Shown: positions 60,601-64,000 of the stretch, one piece after another
Layout of the letters: each line of letters opens with the position of its first letter
Position numbering within the stretch: the stretch's first letter is position 1
NCBI GenBank assembly: GCA_034336665.1
Contig: CM067569.1
Span: 23,161,320-23,225,319 of the forward strand
Direction: 5' to 3'
From: Luscinia megarhynchos
Taxonomy: Eukaryota; Chordata; Aves; Passeriformes; Turdidae
Length of the DNA stretch: 64,000 nucleotides
Made by a program: the position numbers and the translations under genes
Notes under the pieces: generated by a model
What the model was told of the DNA's origin: nothing
The model's input: only the letters and a program-made list of their open reading frames with translations
The model's database searches: none

Positions 60601-62825
60601 AAAACCTTTTGCATTTCCTCTAAAAAGTCAAATGTGACAATCTACTTCTGAGCTACTCAACAAAAAGAGTCAAGGTATTAACTGTAAACCAGTGAGCACA
60701 GCTATAATAAAATAGATCCCTTATCTTTCCTGTGAGGAAGGTCTATGTGAGTGGGGAACTAAAAATACTGATTTATATACATGTATGTGCCCATATAACT
60801 ATCATTGTCAAACTGAACATATTCAAAAGCTTGCACTGTCTCCAAACCATGATGCACTCATTCACCTTTCTTCACTGATGCATTCATTTCATAGGTTAAA
60901 TTTACCATTTCTATAGCCCAGATTTACCCTTGTGAAAGTTATTTCAGTGAGATGGGCCAGAGTGGGGGGAAGATGAATATGAAATTCCTCAAAGGCTACG
61001 GCACCTCAGTATTTGTTAGGATTCCATTCAAACAAGTCATTTGAAGCCTTAGGGGAGTTGGCATGCAGGCAGATTTATTTATGATGGTTTGTCATTCAAT
61101 ATATCAGTCATTATTAAAATAATCTTTGAAGTGACTTGCAAAGATGTCTATTAGTATATGTCAGTTATTAAGCAATTTTTCTATATTGTCTCTTCTAGAA
61201 CAAGGAGTGAAGGTGAGAAAACAGTTGGAGCAAAAATCAGACTCATTAATAACAAGTCTATAATGACAACATAAAATAAACATGCCAGCTTCAAACAAAG
61301 ATTTCCCTGGCTCTTAATCTCTTAAACATTAAATACTAAGCTCACATTAATATTTTGAATAAAACAAAATTACAGAGAATAGTAGATCACATTTTTTGTT
61401 TAGCAGCATGGCACTTCATTTTCAGGTCATAAAATAACTTTGATTACTGCAAACTCCAAAGACATAAATCAATTCTGAGAACAGCCTTTTATGTCAAGTG
61501 TACAAATTCAGTATGAACTTCAGGAACTTAAAATACAAACAAAACATAGTTTGTGGGAAGGAATGTTAAAAAAATTAAACCAAATTAAGATTTAAGTGTG
61601 CTACTCTTTTTTAAAATGAGGAATATGGAACTAGAAAAGACCATCTGCATTTCTCCTATAGCAGCCATTACTTTATCCAATTAGCCTACAAACTTACCGG
61701 ATTTGATTTTATAATAATTACCTTCTTTAGAAGGTGCCTTTCTGAGTCTGGTTGCCCTAAAAATTTAGGAACTTTTTTCTTTCTATTTCCAGTCCCCAGT
61801 TTATTCACAGCAAATTAAATCTAAGCTTCCTTCAGGTAGTGGCATACAAGTGTGGTCTTGATTAAAATCAAACCAACATGTCACAGCTTCCAGTAATCTT
61901 GTTCCTGCTTGCTGGAGTTAAAAGTTCAACTCAGTGACTGCAACAGATGTCTACCCACATCCTTAAAAAGACAAGTGACTTGCCTGCTGCTGTCGGGGGA
62001 GTCTACAGATGCCTGACACAACGCTGGAACTTTAAATATGCAAGAGCCTGCATTCCCTATCCAGGGCAAATGACTTTTACACGGATTTCACAATAGAAGG
62101 TATTTGTAAAAGTAAAGATGAGGAAATCTGACAGCTAATAGAGCTGCTCCAAGATCGTCTTGTGGACGAAACACCTCTAATAAAATTTCCTATACCTCAA
62201 ATTTTTTTCTGAGTATTTTGCCATTCCCAATGATTTTAAAAACAGAGAAAATAAAACAATTAATTGAACACAGGAAAAAAATACTAAAGCTTGAAGCCAC
62301 TGTTAAAGGTTTAGAAGGCTATGGCCTTGGCTAACATTATTTATAACTTCTATCATGCTTTTGACTCTGACCACAATTTTCACATCTACATAAATACATT
62401 CATACACATATACACAAGCTTATATATATTTTCATATGCCCAGACTTGTATAAACACAATGTTGCCATTTTATATCATTTTACTAAGTAACACAAAGCAC
62501 AGTTACATCATTTATTATATCCAAATGTAACAGATTTTACATGCGGCAACTGCAGCCAGCCATGGAAAGGCTTAGCTTGCACTGCACAGAAGTACATTTG
62601 CTCCTGGTGAAGATGGATGGTTACATCTTATAGTTCAACTTCTTTGATTTTACAATCAGGATCCCTCTATCTTTCCCATAGGCAACCTTAAAAAACTTGC
62701 TCTCCCAGTTTCCAAAAGACACACTCACCAAGTTCTTACACTACCACTTTACTCACCAATGCTGCTCAGAGAACTGCTGCTTTCAGAGTCAGAAGGCATT
62801 ATGGACAGCACACTGTACGTAGATC
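2436..62825 (-). CDS. DLG5: DLG5, discs large MAGUK scaffold protein 5 (32 exons, 5' end outside window)
   Basis: This is the whole gene as seen here; the exons are listed separately. Joined in frame, they encode 1,918 residues and a TAG stop. Domain order is coiled coil, two PDZ, long Pro/Ser linker, PDZ3, PDZ4, SH3, basic hook and guanylate-kinase-like domain, which among MAGUKs is specific to DLG5. Peptides such as QKGSEPLGISIVSGE, KKDDILYVDDTLPQG and EQNKVLWIPA match the human protein as I remember it. The family is known as a membrane-associated scaffold at cell junctions and the ciliary base. It is involved in epithelial polarity, cadherin delivery, vinexin and beta-catenin binding, and Hippo and Hedgehog signalling. 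The promoter, 5' UTR and about 100 N-terminal residues are not in the window. With them the protein would be about 2,020 residues, longer than the 1,919 I recall for human; 77 of the extra residues come from one coiled-coil exon (34819-35049). Confidence 0.97.
2540..4913 (-). other. DLG5 intron 31, nothing recognised
   Basis: This is a 2.4-kb AT-rich intron with correct GT-AG ends. I found no repeat family, RNA gene or protein-like ORF in it. Confidence 0.7.
4914..5023 (-). CDS. DLG5: DLG5 exon 31: guanylate-kinase-like domain
   Basis: The exon is 110 nt, acceptor tttcag and donor GTTAGT. It encodes residues 1848-1885: EQKDPIFLRDKVTQKHSKEQ, then FETAQKIEQEYSKYFT. The acceptor is preceded by an unusually long T-rich tract (5024-5065 as A-rich plus strand). 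Confidence 0.95.
5024..6790 (-). other. DLG5 intron 30 with a SINE
   Basis: This is a 1.8-kb intron with a long pyrimidine tract (minus strand) next to its acceptor. It holds the tRNA/CR1 SINE at 6546-6687 and otherwise nothing recognised. Confidence 0.7.
6546..6687 (-). mobile_element. SINE with tRNA-Ile-derived head and CR1-type tail (TguSINE1-like)
   Basis: Read on the minus strand, 6687-6609 aligns well with tRNA-Ile(AAU). It has an A box TGGCTCAGTTGG (6664-6675), AGAGCCTGGTGTTAATA in the anticodon region, and a degraded B box GGTTCTGTCCC (6620-6630). From about 6608 to 6546 it continues into the 3' end of a bird CR1 LINE, with GGGTCCCTTCCAACTCAGAA. This head/tail pairing is the design of the passerine TguSINE1 family, where the CR1 tail lets CR1 machinery copy a Pol III transcript. 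The copy is diverged and no clear target duplication is visible. It lies against the genomic plus strand, in the sense of DLG5. Confidence 0.8.
6791..6900 (-). CDS. DLG5: DLG5 exon 30: guanylate-kinase-like domain
   Basis: The exon is 110 nt, acceptor cttag and donor GTAAGT. It encodes residues 1812-1848: DCHCLLDIAPHAIERLHSVH, then IYPIVIFIRYKNAKQI. HCLLDIAPHAIERL and IYPIVIFI are conserved strands of the domain. The SINE lies about 100 bases beyond its donor. Confidence 0.95.
7652..7779 (-). CDS. DLG5: DLG5 exon 29: guanylate-kinase-like domain
   Basis: The exon is 128 nt, acceptor acag and donor GTGAGT. It encodes residues 1769-1811: EVMKASQQAIERGVKDCLFI, then DYKRRSGHFDVTTVASIKEI and TEK. 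DYKRRSGHFDVTT corresponds to the GMP-binding segment of guanylate kinases, kept in MAGUKs for ligand binding. The ORF is short; identity comes from the protein match. Confidence 0.94.
7967..8110 (-). CDS. DLG5: DLG5 exon 28: guanylate-kinase-like domain, start
   Basis: The exon is 144 nt, acceptor tgtag and donor GTAAGT. It encodes residues 1721-1769: DSASLAYQRVQKVDCTSPRP and VLILGPLLDAVKDMLVKESP, then GKFCRCPL. RPVLILGPLLDAVKD takes the place of the kinase P-loop. It lacks the GxGK core and is not expected to bind ATP. Confidence 0.96.
8111..8809 (-). other. GC-AG intron of DLG5
   Basis: The donor reads ATG|GCAAGT and the acceptor tgtgtag|ATTC. No GT donor within the neighbouring bases keeps the frame or gives the conserved D-S-x-S-L-A-Y sequence. 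GCAAGT is the usual context of the minor GC donor class handled by the normal spliceosome. Confidence 0.8.
8810..9006 (-). CDS. DLG5: DLG5 exon 27: hook region with basic run; GC donor
   Basis: The exon is 197 nt, acceptor ttttag. It encodes residues 1655-1721: MDQEFYRRHSMSEAKDENSS, then SKTLSAAARRSFFRRKHKHK and RSGSKDGKDLLALDTISTDS, then IPFLD. The polybasic stretch RRKHKHKR is the SH3-GK hook. The only donor that keeps phase with the next exon (G|AT) is GCAAGT, so the following intron is GC-AG. Confidence 0.95.
9335..9505 (-). CDS. DLG5: DLG5 exon 26: SH3 domain
   Basis: The exon is 171 nt, acceptor tccag and donor GTAAGT. It encodes residues 1598-1655: ALYDRVAEMEQDLSFKKDDI and LYVDDTLPQGNFGCWMAWQL, then DENAQKLERGQIPSKYM. 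The ALYD start, the LSFKKDDILYV strand, the CWMAWQ tryptophans and the IPSKY end are the standard MAGUK SH3 marks. Confidence 0.97.
9786..9934 (-). CDS. DLG5: DLG5 exon 25: PDZ4, second half, into SH3
   Basis: The exon is 149 nt, acceptor tgcag and donor GTATTT. It encodes residues 1549-1598: YGSIDMRNKTAEEAYLEMLK and PGENIKIKTQYRIEEFNKIK, then ELPGDGFYI. It completes PDZ4 and opens the SH3 domain (GDGFYIR). Confidence 0.96.
10851..11034 (-). CDS. DLG5: DLG5 exon 24: PDZ4, first half
   Basis: The exon is 184 nt, acceptor aaaag and donor GTAAGC. It encodes residues 1487-1548, from VPMDTNKRTPEPRIVVVKKS through QVDLGIQICGGNLYGIFVSD to GLVLGDMILE. DLGI is the carboxylate loop. The plus-strand 148-codon ORF over it is an antisense shadow. 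Confidence 0.96.
11390..11554 (-). CDS. DLG5: DLG5 exon 23: linker between PDZ3 and PDZ4
   Basis: The exon is 165 nt, acceptor tcatag and donor GTAGAG. It encodes residues 1432-1487: SSRLEPVSNHSTPQGSGAAT and PDNHSVIDTVSEQDEGTMTP, then PSKQTTPTTSPRNSL. TPQGSGAATP, HSVID and EQDEG match human DLG5. It is richer in CpG than its flanks. Confidence 0.93.
12109..12242 (-). CDS. DLG5: DLG5 exon 22: PDZ3, second half
   Basis: The exon is 134 nt, acceptor ccatag and donor GTAAGG. It encodes residues 1388-1432: FNGINLRNATEQQARLIIGQ and QCDTITILAQYNPHMYQLGN, then HSRS. It completes PDZ3 with FNGINLRNAT and helix B. A GTCAAG six bases upstream is a poorer donor and would break the join to the next exon. 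Confidence 0.95.
13113..13275 (-). CDS. DLG5: DLG5 exon 21: PDZ3, first half
   Basis: The exon is 163 nt, acceptor aaaag and donor GTAATT. It encodes residues 1333-1387, from PYMEEPRHVKVQKGSEPLGI through SIVSGENGGIFVSKVTGGSI to YGDQLLE. PLGI is the carboxylate-binding loop and GGIFVSKV the third strand. It ends in phase 0 inside the domain. Confidence 0.96.
13276..16975 (-). other. DLG5 intron 20, nothing recognised
   Basis: This is a 3.7-kb AT-rich intron. ORFs in it (for example 15487-15828 on the plus strand) have no recognisable content and no coding-like composition. No known repeat was recognised. Confidence 0.6.
16976..17144 (-). CDS. DLG5: DLG5 exon 20: linker before PDZ3
   Basis: The exon is 169 nt, acceptor tcctag and donor GTAAGG. 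It encodes residues 1277-1333: GSLSHSECSSPSLITPPQSP and LNLETSSFTSSQSQNSLSTL, then PRISISPVSVGERRKD. It carries several Ser-Pro and Thr-Pro sites and ends in a basic GERRKDR run immediately before PDZ3. Confidence 0.95.
18354..18443 (-). CDS. DLG5: DLG5 exon 19: linker
   Basis: The exon is 90 nt, acceptor aaatag and donor GTGAAT. It encodes residues 1247-1277: SSSNLQYRAERIKIPLTPRY, then PRSMMGSDR. The basic RIKIP-TPRYPRS block is conserved in DLG5. One base of a Gly codon is left at each end (G|GT and G|GC). Confidence 0.9.
19490..19611 (-). CDS. DLG5: DLG5 exon 18: linker
   Basis: The exon is 122 nt, acceptor atgtag and donor GTAACC. It encodes residues 1206-1247: SSQHQGRLSLDLSHKHSNDY, then SENSRTRASHGSNSLPSSAR and LG. 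QHQGRLSLDLSH and HGSNSLPSSARLG match the human linker. The ORF is short, so it was found by peptide match and phase. Confidence 0.92.
20095..20242 (-). CDS. DLG5: DLG5 exon 17: linker
   Basis: The exon is 148 nt, acceptor tgaag and a weak donor GTGTTT. It encodes residues 1157-1206: AGTVPRSLAPCPAVTAVMRN and PIYTAWSHRVHTSNCPSVAS, then QICHQHLHP. GTVPRSL and RNPIYT match DLG5. The phase joins to the next exon as AG|T. Confidence 0.92.
22036..22174 (-). CDS. DLG5: DLG5 exon 16: linker
   Basis: The exon is 139 nt, acceptor ctgtag and donor GTGAGT. It encodes residues 1111-1157: VQKYAPASEEHLSPELQEWA and PYSPKRSVRHSDGFVAAALY, then PGSMSA. The core LSPELQEWAPYSP is conserved in DLG5. It ends with the first base of a split Ala codon. 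Confidence 0.95.
22470..22769 (+). pseudogene. Unidentified plus-strand ORF, possible retrocopy remnant
   Basis: The frame is open from the codon after TAA (22467-22469) to the stop near 22770, with ATG at 22491 (93 residues). The protein has a mixed, protein-like composition: a basic start (ENLAKKKAF), TSLQQAIQVLEPHNFCSVYN, then an acidic-Ser patch YEYSSDSDEEEL. That patch is unusual for random AT-rich intron sequence. I do not recognise the family. It has no intron, lies antisense to DLG5 and has no clear poly(A) tail after it. It could be an old processed copy of a cellular gene, an antisense exon, or chance. Confidence 0.3.
23930..24090 (+). mobile_element. ERVL-like LTR fragment
   Basis: The stretch starting TTGGCTGGGACAGAGTTAAT (23937 on), followed by CTTCATAGTAGCTAGC, closely resembles the LTR of bird ERVL elements (GGERVL type) as I remember it. 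The match fades after about 24090. No internal retroviral genes, partner LTR or target duplication is visible, so it is a truncated relic. Confidence 0.55.
25164..26183 (-). CDS. DLG5: DLG5 exon 15: long Pro/Ser-rich linker
   Basis: This is the largest exon: 1,020 nt, 340 codons, acceptor ttttag and donor GTAGAA. It encodes residues 771-1110, the flexible linker between PDZ2 and PDZ3. It starts VFPQSSSWSGQNIFENLKD and includes STQTDIFNPD, the conserved VYKKPKQRKSIFDPDTFKRP, two PPTPPK sites and RRPKSAP-like KRPRPKSAP. There is no fold signature; basic-Ser and Pro-Lys motifs suggest phosphorylation and SH3 binding. The frame is open throughout. Confidence 0.97.
27054..27146 (-). CDS. DLG5: DLG5 exon 14: PDZ2, second half
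   Basis: The exon is 93 nt, phase 0 at both ends, acceptor ctgcag and donor GTGAGT. It encodes residues 740-770: INGIALDNKSLTECEALLRN, then CRDSLTLSLMK. It supplies the ING-I-L strand and helix B of PDZ2. Confidence 0.95.
27573..27624. repeat. (TA)n microsatellite
   Basis: A TA dinucleotide run of about 50 bases is broken once by AAATTAAA. It is in intron 13 and likely variable in length between individuals. Confidence 0.9.
27900..28003 (-). CDS. DLG5: DLG5 exon 13: PDZ2, first half
   Basis: The exon is 104 nt, acceptor tttcag and donor GTAAGT. It encodes residues 705-739: DSGVSLENGVFVAAVVPGSP, then AAKEGSLAVGDRIIA. The G-V-F-V strand and GSLAVGDRI turn are typical of PDZ domains. It ends in phase 0. 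Confidence 0.96.
28524..28699 (-). CDS. DLG5: DLG5 exon 12: PDZ1, second half
   Basis: The exon is 176 nt, acceptor taccag and donor GTAATG. It encodes residues 646-705: VNDWLLKINDVDLTNKDKKQ and VIKAVLNGGGVINMVVRRRK, then SLGGRVITPLHINVSGHK. It completes PDZ1 with the D-x-LL-x-IN strand and helix B, then a basic RRRKS tail and a short linker. Confidence 0.96.
29358..29485 (-). CDS. DLG5: DLG5 exon 11: PDZ1, first half
   Basis: The exon is 128 nt, acceptor ttctag and donor GTAGGG. It encodes residues 604-646, from DDMDLKALGFDVAEGVNEPY to GSIADGRLR. The stretch PGDCGIFVTKVDKGSIADG is the PDZ beta-2/beta-3 region and the start of helix A. The carboxylate loop is not a classic GLGF, as is usual for this PDZ. 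Confidence 0.96.
32272..32404 (-). CDS. DLG5: DLG5 exon 10: end of coiled coil
   Basis: The exon is 133 nt, acceptor gcctag and donor GTAAGT. It encodes residues 559-603: KEKMENQLEKEARFRQLMAH, then SSHDSAIDTDSLEWETEVVE and FEKDR. The DSAIDTDS stretch marks the change from coiled coil to the PDZ1 lead-in and is highly conserved in DLG5. It ends in phase 0. Confidence 0.96.
32849..32974 (-). CDS. DLG5: DLG5 exon 9: coiled coil
   Basis: The exon is 126 nt, acceptor ttgaag and donor GTATGT. It encodes residues 517-559: TLCDNLRRERDRAVSDLAEA, then LRNLDDMRKQKNDAVRELKE and L. The ORF is short, so its identity rests on the match to DLG5 and the exact phase fit on both sides (CG|A and AA|G). Confidence 0.93.
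33595..33779 (-). CDS. DLG5: DLG5 exon 8: coiled coil
   Basis: The exon is 185 nt, acceptor ttcctag and donor GTAAAC. It encodes residues 456-517, starting IQDSATLDIERANKEIEML and containing AEVAKCRRDWAFQERDKIV, a block almost identical to human. It ends in a split Arg codon CG|A. Confidence 0.95.
34819..35049 (-). CDS. DLG5: DLG5 exon 7: symmetric 77-codon coiled-coil exon
   Basis: The exon is 231 nt, acceptor ttttag and donor GTATTG, phase 0 at both ends. It encodes residues 379-455, from ELNSALVERDRAICERNELL through CKDIETVKEERDVARKERTE to LLREYYQARQ. The length is exactly eleven heptads. The human form I remember best runs from EALRQ directly into the residues of the next exon. This may therefore be a cassette exon, although similar YCHEVKDKAEAQKE sequence does occur in mammalian DLG5 as I recall it. 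Confidence 0.93.
35050..39557 (-). other. DLG5 intron 6 with a solo LTR
   Basis: This is a 4.5-kb intron between the exon ending EALRQ and the 77-codon exon. It contains the solo LTR at 35572-36192; the remaining AT-rich 3.4 kb shows nothing I recognise. Confidence 0.7.
35572..36192 (-). mobile_element. Solo LTR of a passerine ERVL-type element
   Basis: This is a 621-bp element with TG...CA ends. Its termini are inverted copies (TGTCTTTGG on the left; CCAAGACA on the right), and it is flanked by the perfect 5-bp duplication ACATC (35567-35571 and 36193-36197). A 5-bp duplication fits class III (ERVL) elements. The body, on the minus strand from TGTCTTGGAGTGACTTTGTG, resembles songbird LTRs I remember. 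A poly(A) signal AATAAA at 35704-35709 lies in the same sense as DLG5. No internal viral sequence is present, so the element is the product of LTR-LTR recombination. Confidence 0.85.
39558..39870 (-). CDS. DLG5: DLG5 exon 6: coiled coil
   Basis: The exon is 313 nt, acceptor ttttag and donor GTACTG. It encodes residues 274-378, including FESVQQELSNATAQNKELQ, EYRLIMSERDQVIKEVDKLQ and the end SEEMEALRQ. It ends in phase 0, so the next exon can be included or skipped without a frame change. Confidence 0.96.
39871..40959 (-). other. DLG5 intron 5, nothing recognised
   Basis: This is a 1.1-kb intron. Its middle (about 40080-40440) is somewhat less AT-rich, but I could not assign it to a repeat family. 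Confidence 0.6.
40960..41219 (-). CDS. DLG5: DLG5 exon 5: coiled coil
   Basis: The exon is 260 nt, acceptor gttaag and donor GTATAG. It encodes residues 188-274, from VMKQNGSSEILNKLYDTAMD through RLEQAEEENRRLQKQIDML to QQQYSSSLRR. The sequence is a charged heptad coiled coil with no breaks. It ends in a split Arg codon (AG|G). Confidence 0.96.
43165..43245 (+). repeat. MIR-like ancient SINE relic
   Basis: GGGAAACTGAGGCACAGACC, then TTAAGCTCTTTGCCCAGG and TGACACAGC, line up with the core of the MIR consensus (gaaactgaggcacagagag...ttgcccaaggtcacacagc). MIR copies are rare but known in birds and predate the bird/mammal split. Confidence 0.6.
44040..44755 (-). mobile_element. LTR-like retroviral repeat, boundaries uncertain
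   Basis: Blocks such as TAATACTTACAATTACTTTC, GATGCCAACTTGGCATTCAA and CTCATGGCCAGTCCTCAGGA resemble passerine ERV LTRs I remember. The minus strand shows a TATA-like TATATAAGATAAGCCC. I could not fix TG/CA ends or a target duplication, so length and orientation are tentative. No viral coding sequence is present. Confidence 0.55.
44793..44976 (-). CDS. DLG5: DLG5 exon 4: coiled coil, very GC-rich
   Basis: The exon is 184 nt, acceptor ggcag and donor GTGAGC. It encodes residues 126-187, from TLHSRLLSDQSQLKEDMDTL to DLRSQQQQ, in clear heptads. By my count 58 of its 61 whole codons end in G or C, against mostly A/T in neighbouring exons. An LTR-like repeat ends within about 40 bases of its donor (44040-44755). 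Confidence 0.95.
44977..46565 (-). other. DLG5 intron 3 with a heptanucleotide repeat
   Basis: This is a 1.6-kb AT-rich intron. It includes the degenerate TATGAAC repeat and 55-bp duplication at 45504-45574; nothing else was recognised. Confidence 0.65.
45504..45574. repeat. TATGAAC heptamer repeat within a 55-bp duplication
   Basis: TATGCCAATATGAACT occurs at 45504-45519 and again at 45559-45574. Between them lie TACGAAC, TATGAAC, TATGAAT, TATGAAC and GATGAAC in tandem (45524-45558). The heptamer seems to have grown inside, or from, the duplicated unit. Confidence 0.85.
46566..46709 (-). CDS. DLG5: DLG5 exon 3: takusan-type / coiled coil
   Basis: The exon is 144 nt, acceptor tgctag and donor GTAAGT. 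It encodes residues 78-126, including DYERLKIQCMKAMSDLQSLQ and CEEAAKEADFYH. This continues the takusan-type helix into the long coiled coil. The phase joins cleanly on both sides (AG|G and CA|C). No start lies near it, so it is an internal exon. Confidence 0.95.
46710..51718 (-). other. DLG5 intron 2
   Basis: This is a 5-kb AT-rich intron. It has an A/C-rich tract at 48781-48893 and a short CA-rich patch near 49700. No mobile element was recognised. Confidence 0.6.
48781..48893. repeat. A/C-rich low-complexity tract (G/U-rich in the transcript)
   Basis: About 110 bases have almost no G or T on the plus strand, built of CAAA, CCAAA and CCCAA units. The transcribed strand therefore reads G/U-rich and includes four G-runs at 48817-48835. 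Confidence 0.8.
51719..51884 (-). CDS. DLG5: DLG5 exon 2: takusan-type region, start of helical part
   Basis: The exon is 166 nt, acceptor catcag and donor GTGAAC. It encodes residues 23-78: a Pro run (SSPPPVIDTRQ), then a helix with QLRQVTRERDELRKQLAL. This is the start of the takusan-type domain that DLG5 shares with the rodent takusan proteins, which derive from Dlg5. It ends in FDDC and a split Arg codon. Confidence 0.95.
51885..62756 (-). other. DLG5 intron 1 of the window, largest intron
   Basis: This 10.9-kb intron separates the N-terminal linker exon from the coiled-coil exons. It contains a CR1 3' end (58334-58401) and a 17-base A run (57079-57095). GC-richer patches near 54000-54200 and 55000-55180 could not be assigned. 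No protein-like ORF was seen. Confidence 0.6.
58334..58401 (+). mobile_element. CR1 LINE 3' end fragment
   Basis: AGGATCTTTAATGTCCCAAA followed by CCATTTTATGATTCTATGTA is the typical bird CR1 3' end (atgatctttaaggtccc...aaccattctatgattctatg). Only the last 60-70 bases can be recognised; it is a 5'-truncated copy. Confidence 0.8.
62757..62825 (-). CDS. DLG5: DLG5 exon 1 of the window: Ser-rich linker after the CARD-like region
   Basis: The exon is 69 nt, with acceptor ttctag and donor GTGAGT. It starts with two bases of a split codon and ends with one base of a Gly codon. It encodes STYSVLSIMPSDSESSSS and LSSIG (residues 1-23), a nearly invariant DLG5 segment just after the N-terminal CARD-like region. 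The serine run flanked by Asp/Glu looks like an acidic-directed kinase substrate; that is inference. Confidence 0.93.
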
Positions 62826-64000
62826 CTAGAATCAGAAAAATAAAAACAGTATTACTTTTTTTCCCCCTTTCCCCCTCTCCAAACAAAGCTACGATTCACT
62901 TCCTTGATACTGTAGATGCCAAACAAATTTACCAAAGTTACTAAAATTTTTCAAATTATTAAATTAGAGAGAACACAGATCACTGAAACATAATCTAACA
63001 GGCAAAGTATAATTTGTAAATGAACATTGCACCACGCACTGGGTAGAAAACCATTTTGAATAACATGATAAAAATGAGTTCAGCAAAATATTAAATACAT
63101 CAGTTATTTCAGAAAGACTGAAAATACAGTTTCATGTCTCTAATAGGAAGATTAGGAGTCATACTTGTGACAATAGTGGAAATCTATTTTGATTTCTCAT
63201 GTCTTTACATGTACCAACTCCTAATTCATTGTGTAACTGATTTGTATTCTTAAACTTCATTCAGACTTAGAAATTTCATTTAATTTGTAAATAAAATTTG
63301 CTTATATCCATTTGCAACTTTCAGTATCTGATCTTAAAAGCGAGGACCCACAAAGCAGCAAATTTCCTCATGTATTAATAGAATCAATAGACAGTGAAGC
63401 CTTTCATTTTAGCTATTTTAGAAGTTTGCTAGATTTCATTTACCAGAAAAACTAGAAGGGCAGGTCCTACTTCAAAACATTAGCTAAATAGCTCCACCAT
63501 CCCTCACAGACAGGATAAACACACCATAGTAGCAACAGGGAATGATGATGTACAAAAGCCATCAAAAATCCAGTTTATTTTCAGCACTCTTCAGGATGCA
63601 AGAGCTGTGCTCACAATAACCAAGCTCTAAGACAGTTTCAATACTTTCAGAAGCTTGCTTCCCTATAGTCTCTCCTTCTTATATTCCAATATTTCTTTCT
63701 TCTGGTTTCTTTAAATTAAGAAATAAAAGCTGAGAAGCAGCAGGAGTAACTGTACAGAATAGACTGAAGGAAGGATAGGCTAGAAAACAAGAAAGAAATT
63801 CATTTCTGTCCATCTCTTCTGCTTCTTACTAGAGAAAAGCATGGTATCTGCAACTACTATGGTGTTAGATGAATGAAAGGCAGGATGTGATAAAATAATT
63901 CTAATAACACAAGTAATAACAGAAAAATGAAGGAAAAAAAATAATTGAAAGTAAGTGAGAAGAATTGCATCTTGAAGTAAACTGTTTCATCTGACAAATC
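62826..64000 (-). other. Part of the next upstream DLG5 intron
   Basis: This is AT-rich sequence upstream of the first exon seen. It has no exon that fits the expected CARD-like region, no CpG-rich promoter and no recognised repeat. The promoter and first exons must lie further to the right. Confidence 0.7.

Noticed and set aside
1..64000. CRISPR arrays, operons, phage or bacterial defence genes
   Set aside because: Spliced vertebrate exons, CR1, LTR and SINE sequence fill the window; no regular repeat-spacer pattern or prokaryotic gene was seen.
62826..64000. DLG5 promoter or first exon near the right edge
   Set aside because: There is no CpG-rich stretch or ORF fitting the N-terminal CARD-like region; the sequence looks like AT-rich intron.

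Overview
This window is vertebrate nuclear DNA, almost certainly from a bird and most likely a passerine. It holds one large gene on the minus strand: DLG5 (discs large MAGUK scaffold protein 5), entered within its 5' part and complete through the stop codon and 3' UTR. Bird origin rests on the CR1 3' end at about 58334-58401, ERVL-like LTR sequence and modest introns. Passerine origin rests on a chimeric SINE at 6546-6687 with a tRNA-Ile-derived head and a CR1-type tail, a structure known from the songbird TguSINE1 family.

Layout, in transcription order (right to left). 62826-64000 is an intron upstream of the first exon seen. Thirty-two coding exons follow from 62825 down to 2436. All 31 introns keep the frame; 30 are GT-AG and one (8111-8809) is GC-AG. 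Exon lengths sum to 5,759 nt, giving 1,918 residues plus a TAG stop. Judging from the human protein as I remember it, about 100 N-terminal residues (the CARD-like start) lie beyond the right edge. Residue numbers in this annotation count from the Ser of STYSV in the first exon seen. The order is: Ser-rich linker and takusan-type region (1-126), long coiled coil (about 126-600), PDZ1 (about 604-700) and PDZ2 (about 705-770), a Pro/Ser-rich linker (771-1335), PDZ3 (about 1340-1420), a second linker, PDZ4 (about 1500-1580), SH3 (about 1595-1655), a basic hook, a guanylate-kinase-like domain (about 1725-1900), and the end IPAGPL. The 3' UTR runs to about 690, with AATAAA at 705-710 and a GU-rich element beyond it. 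Positions 1-689 show no gene.

The introns are AT-rich and mostly featureless. They contain a solo LTR with a perfect 5-bp target duplication (35572-36192), two further LTR-like segments (about 44040-44755 and 23930-24090), a relic MIR-like SINE (about 43165-43245), simple repeats, and an unidentified plus-strand ORF (22470-22769). I see no other gene and no new multi-gene system. The points most worth following are a 231-nt exon encoding exactly eleven heptads of coiled coil, the GC-AG intron, a single exon with about 95% G/C at third positions, and the inserted elements with possible regulatory effects.
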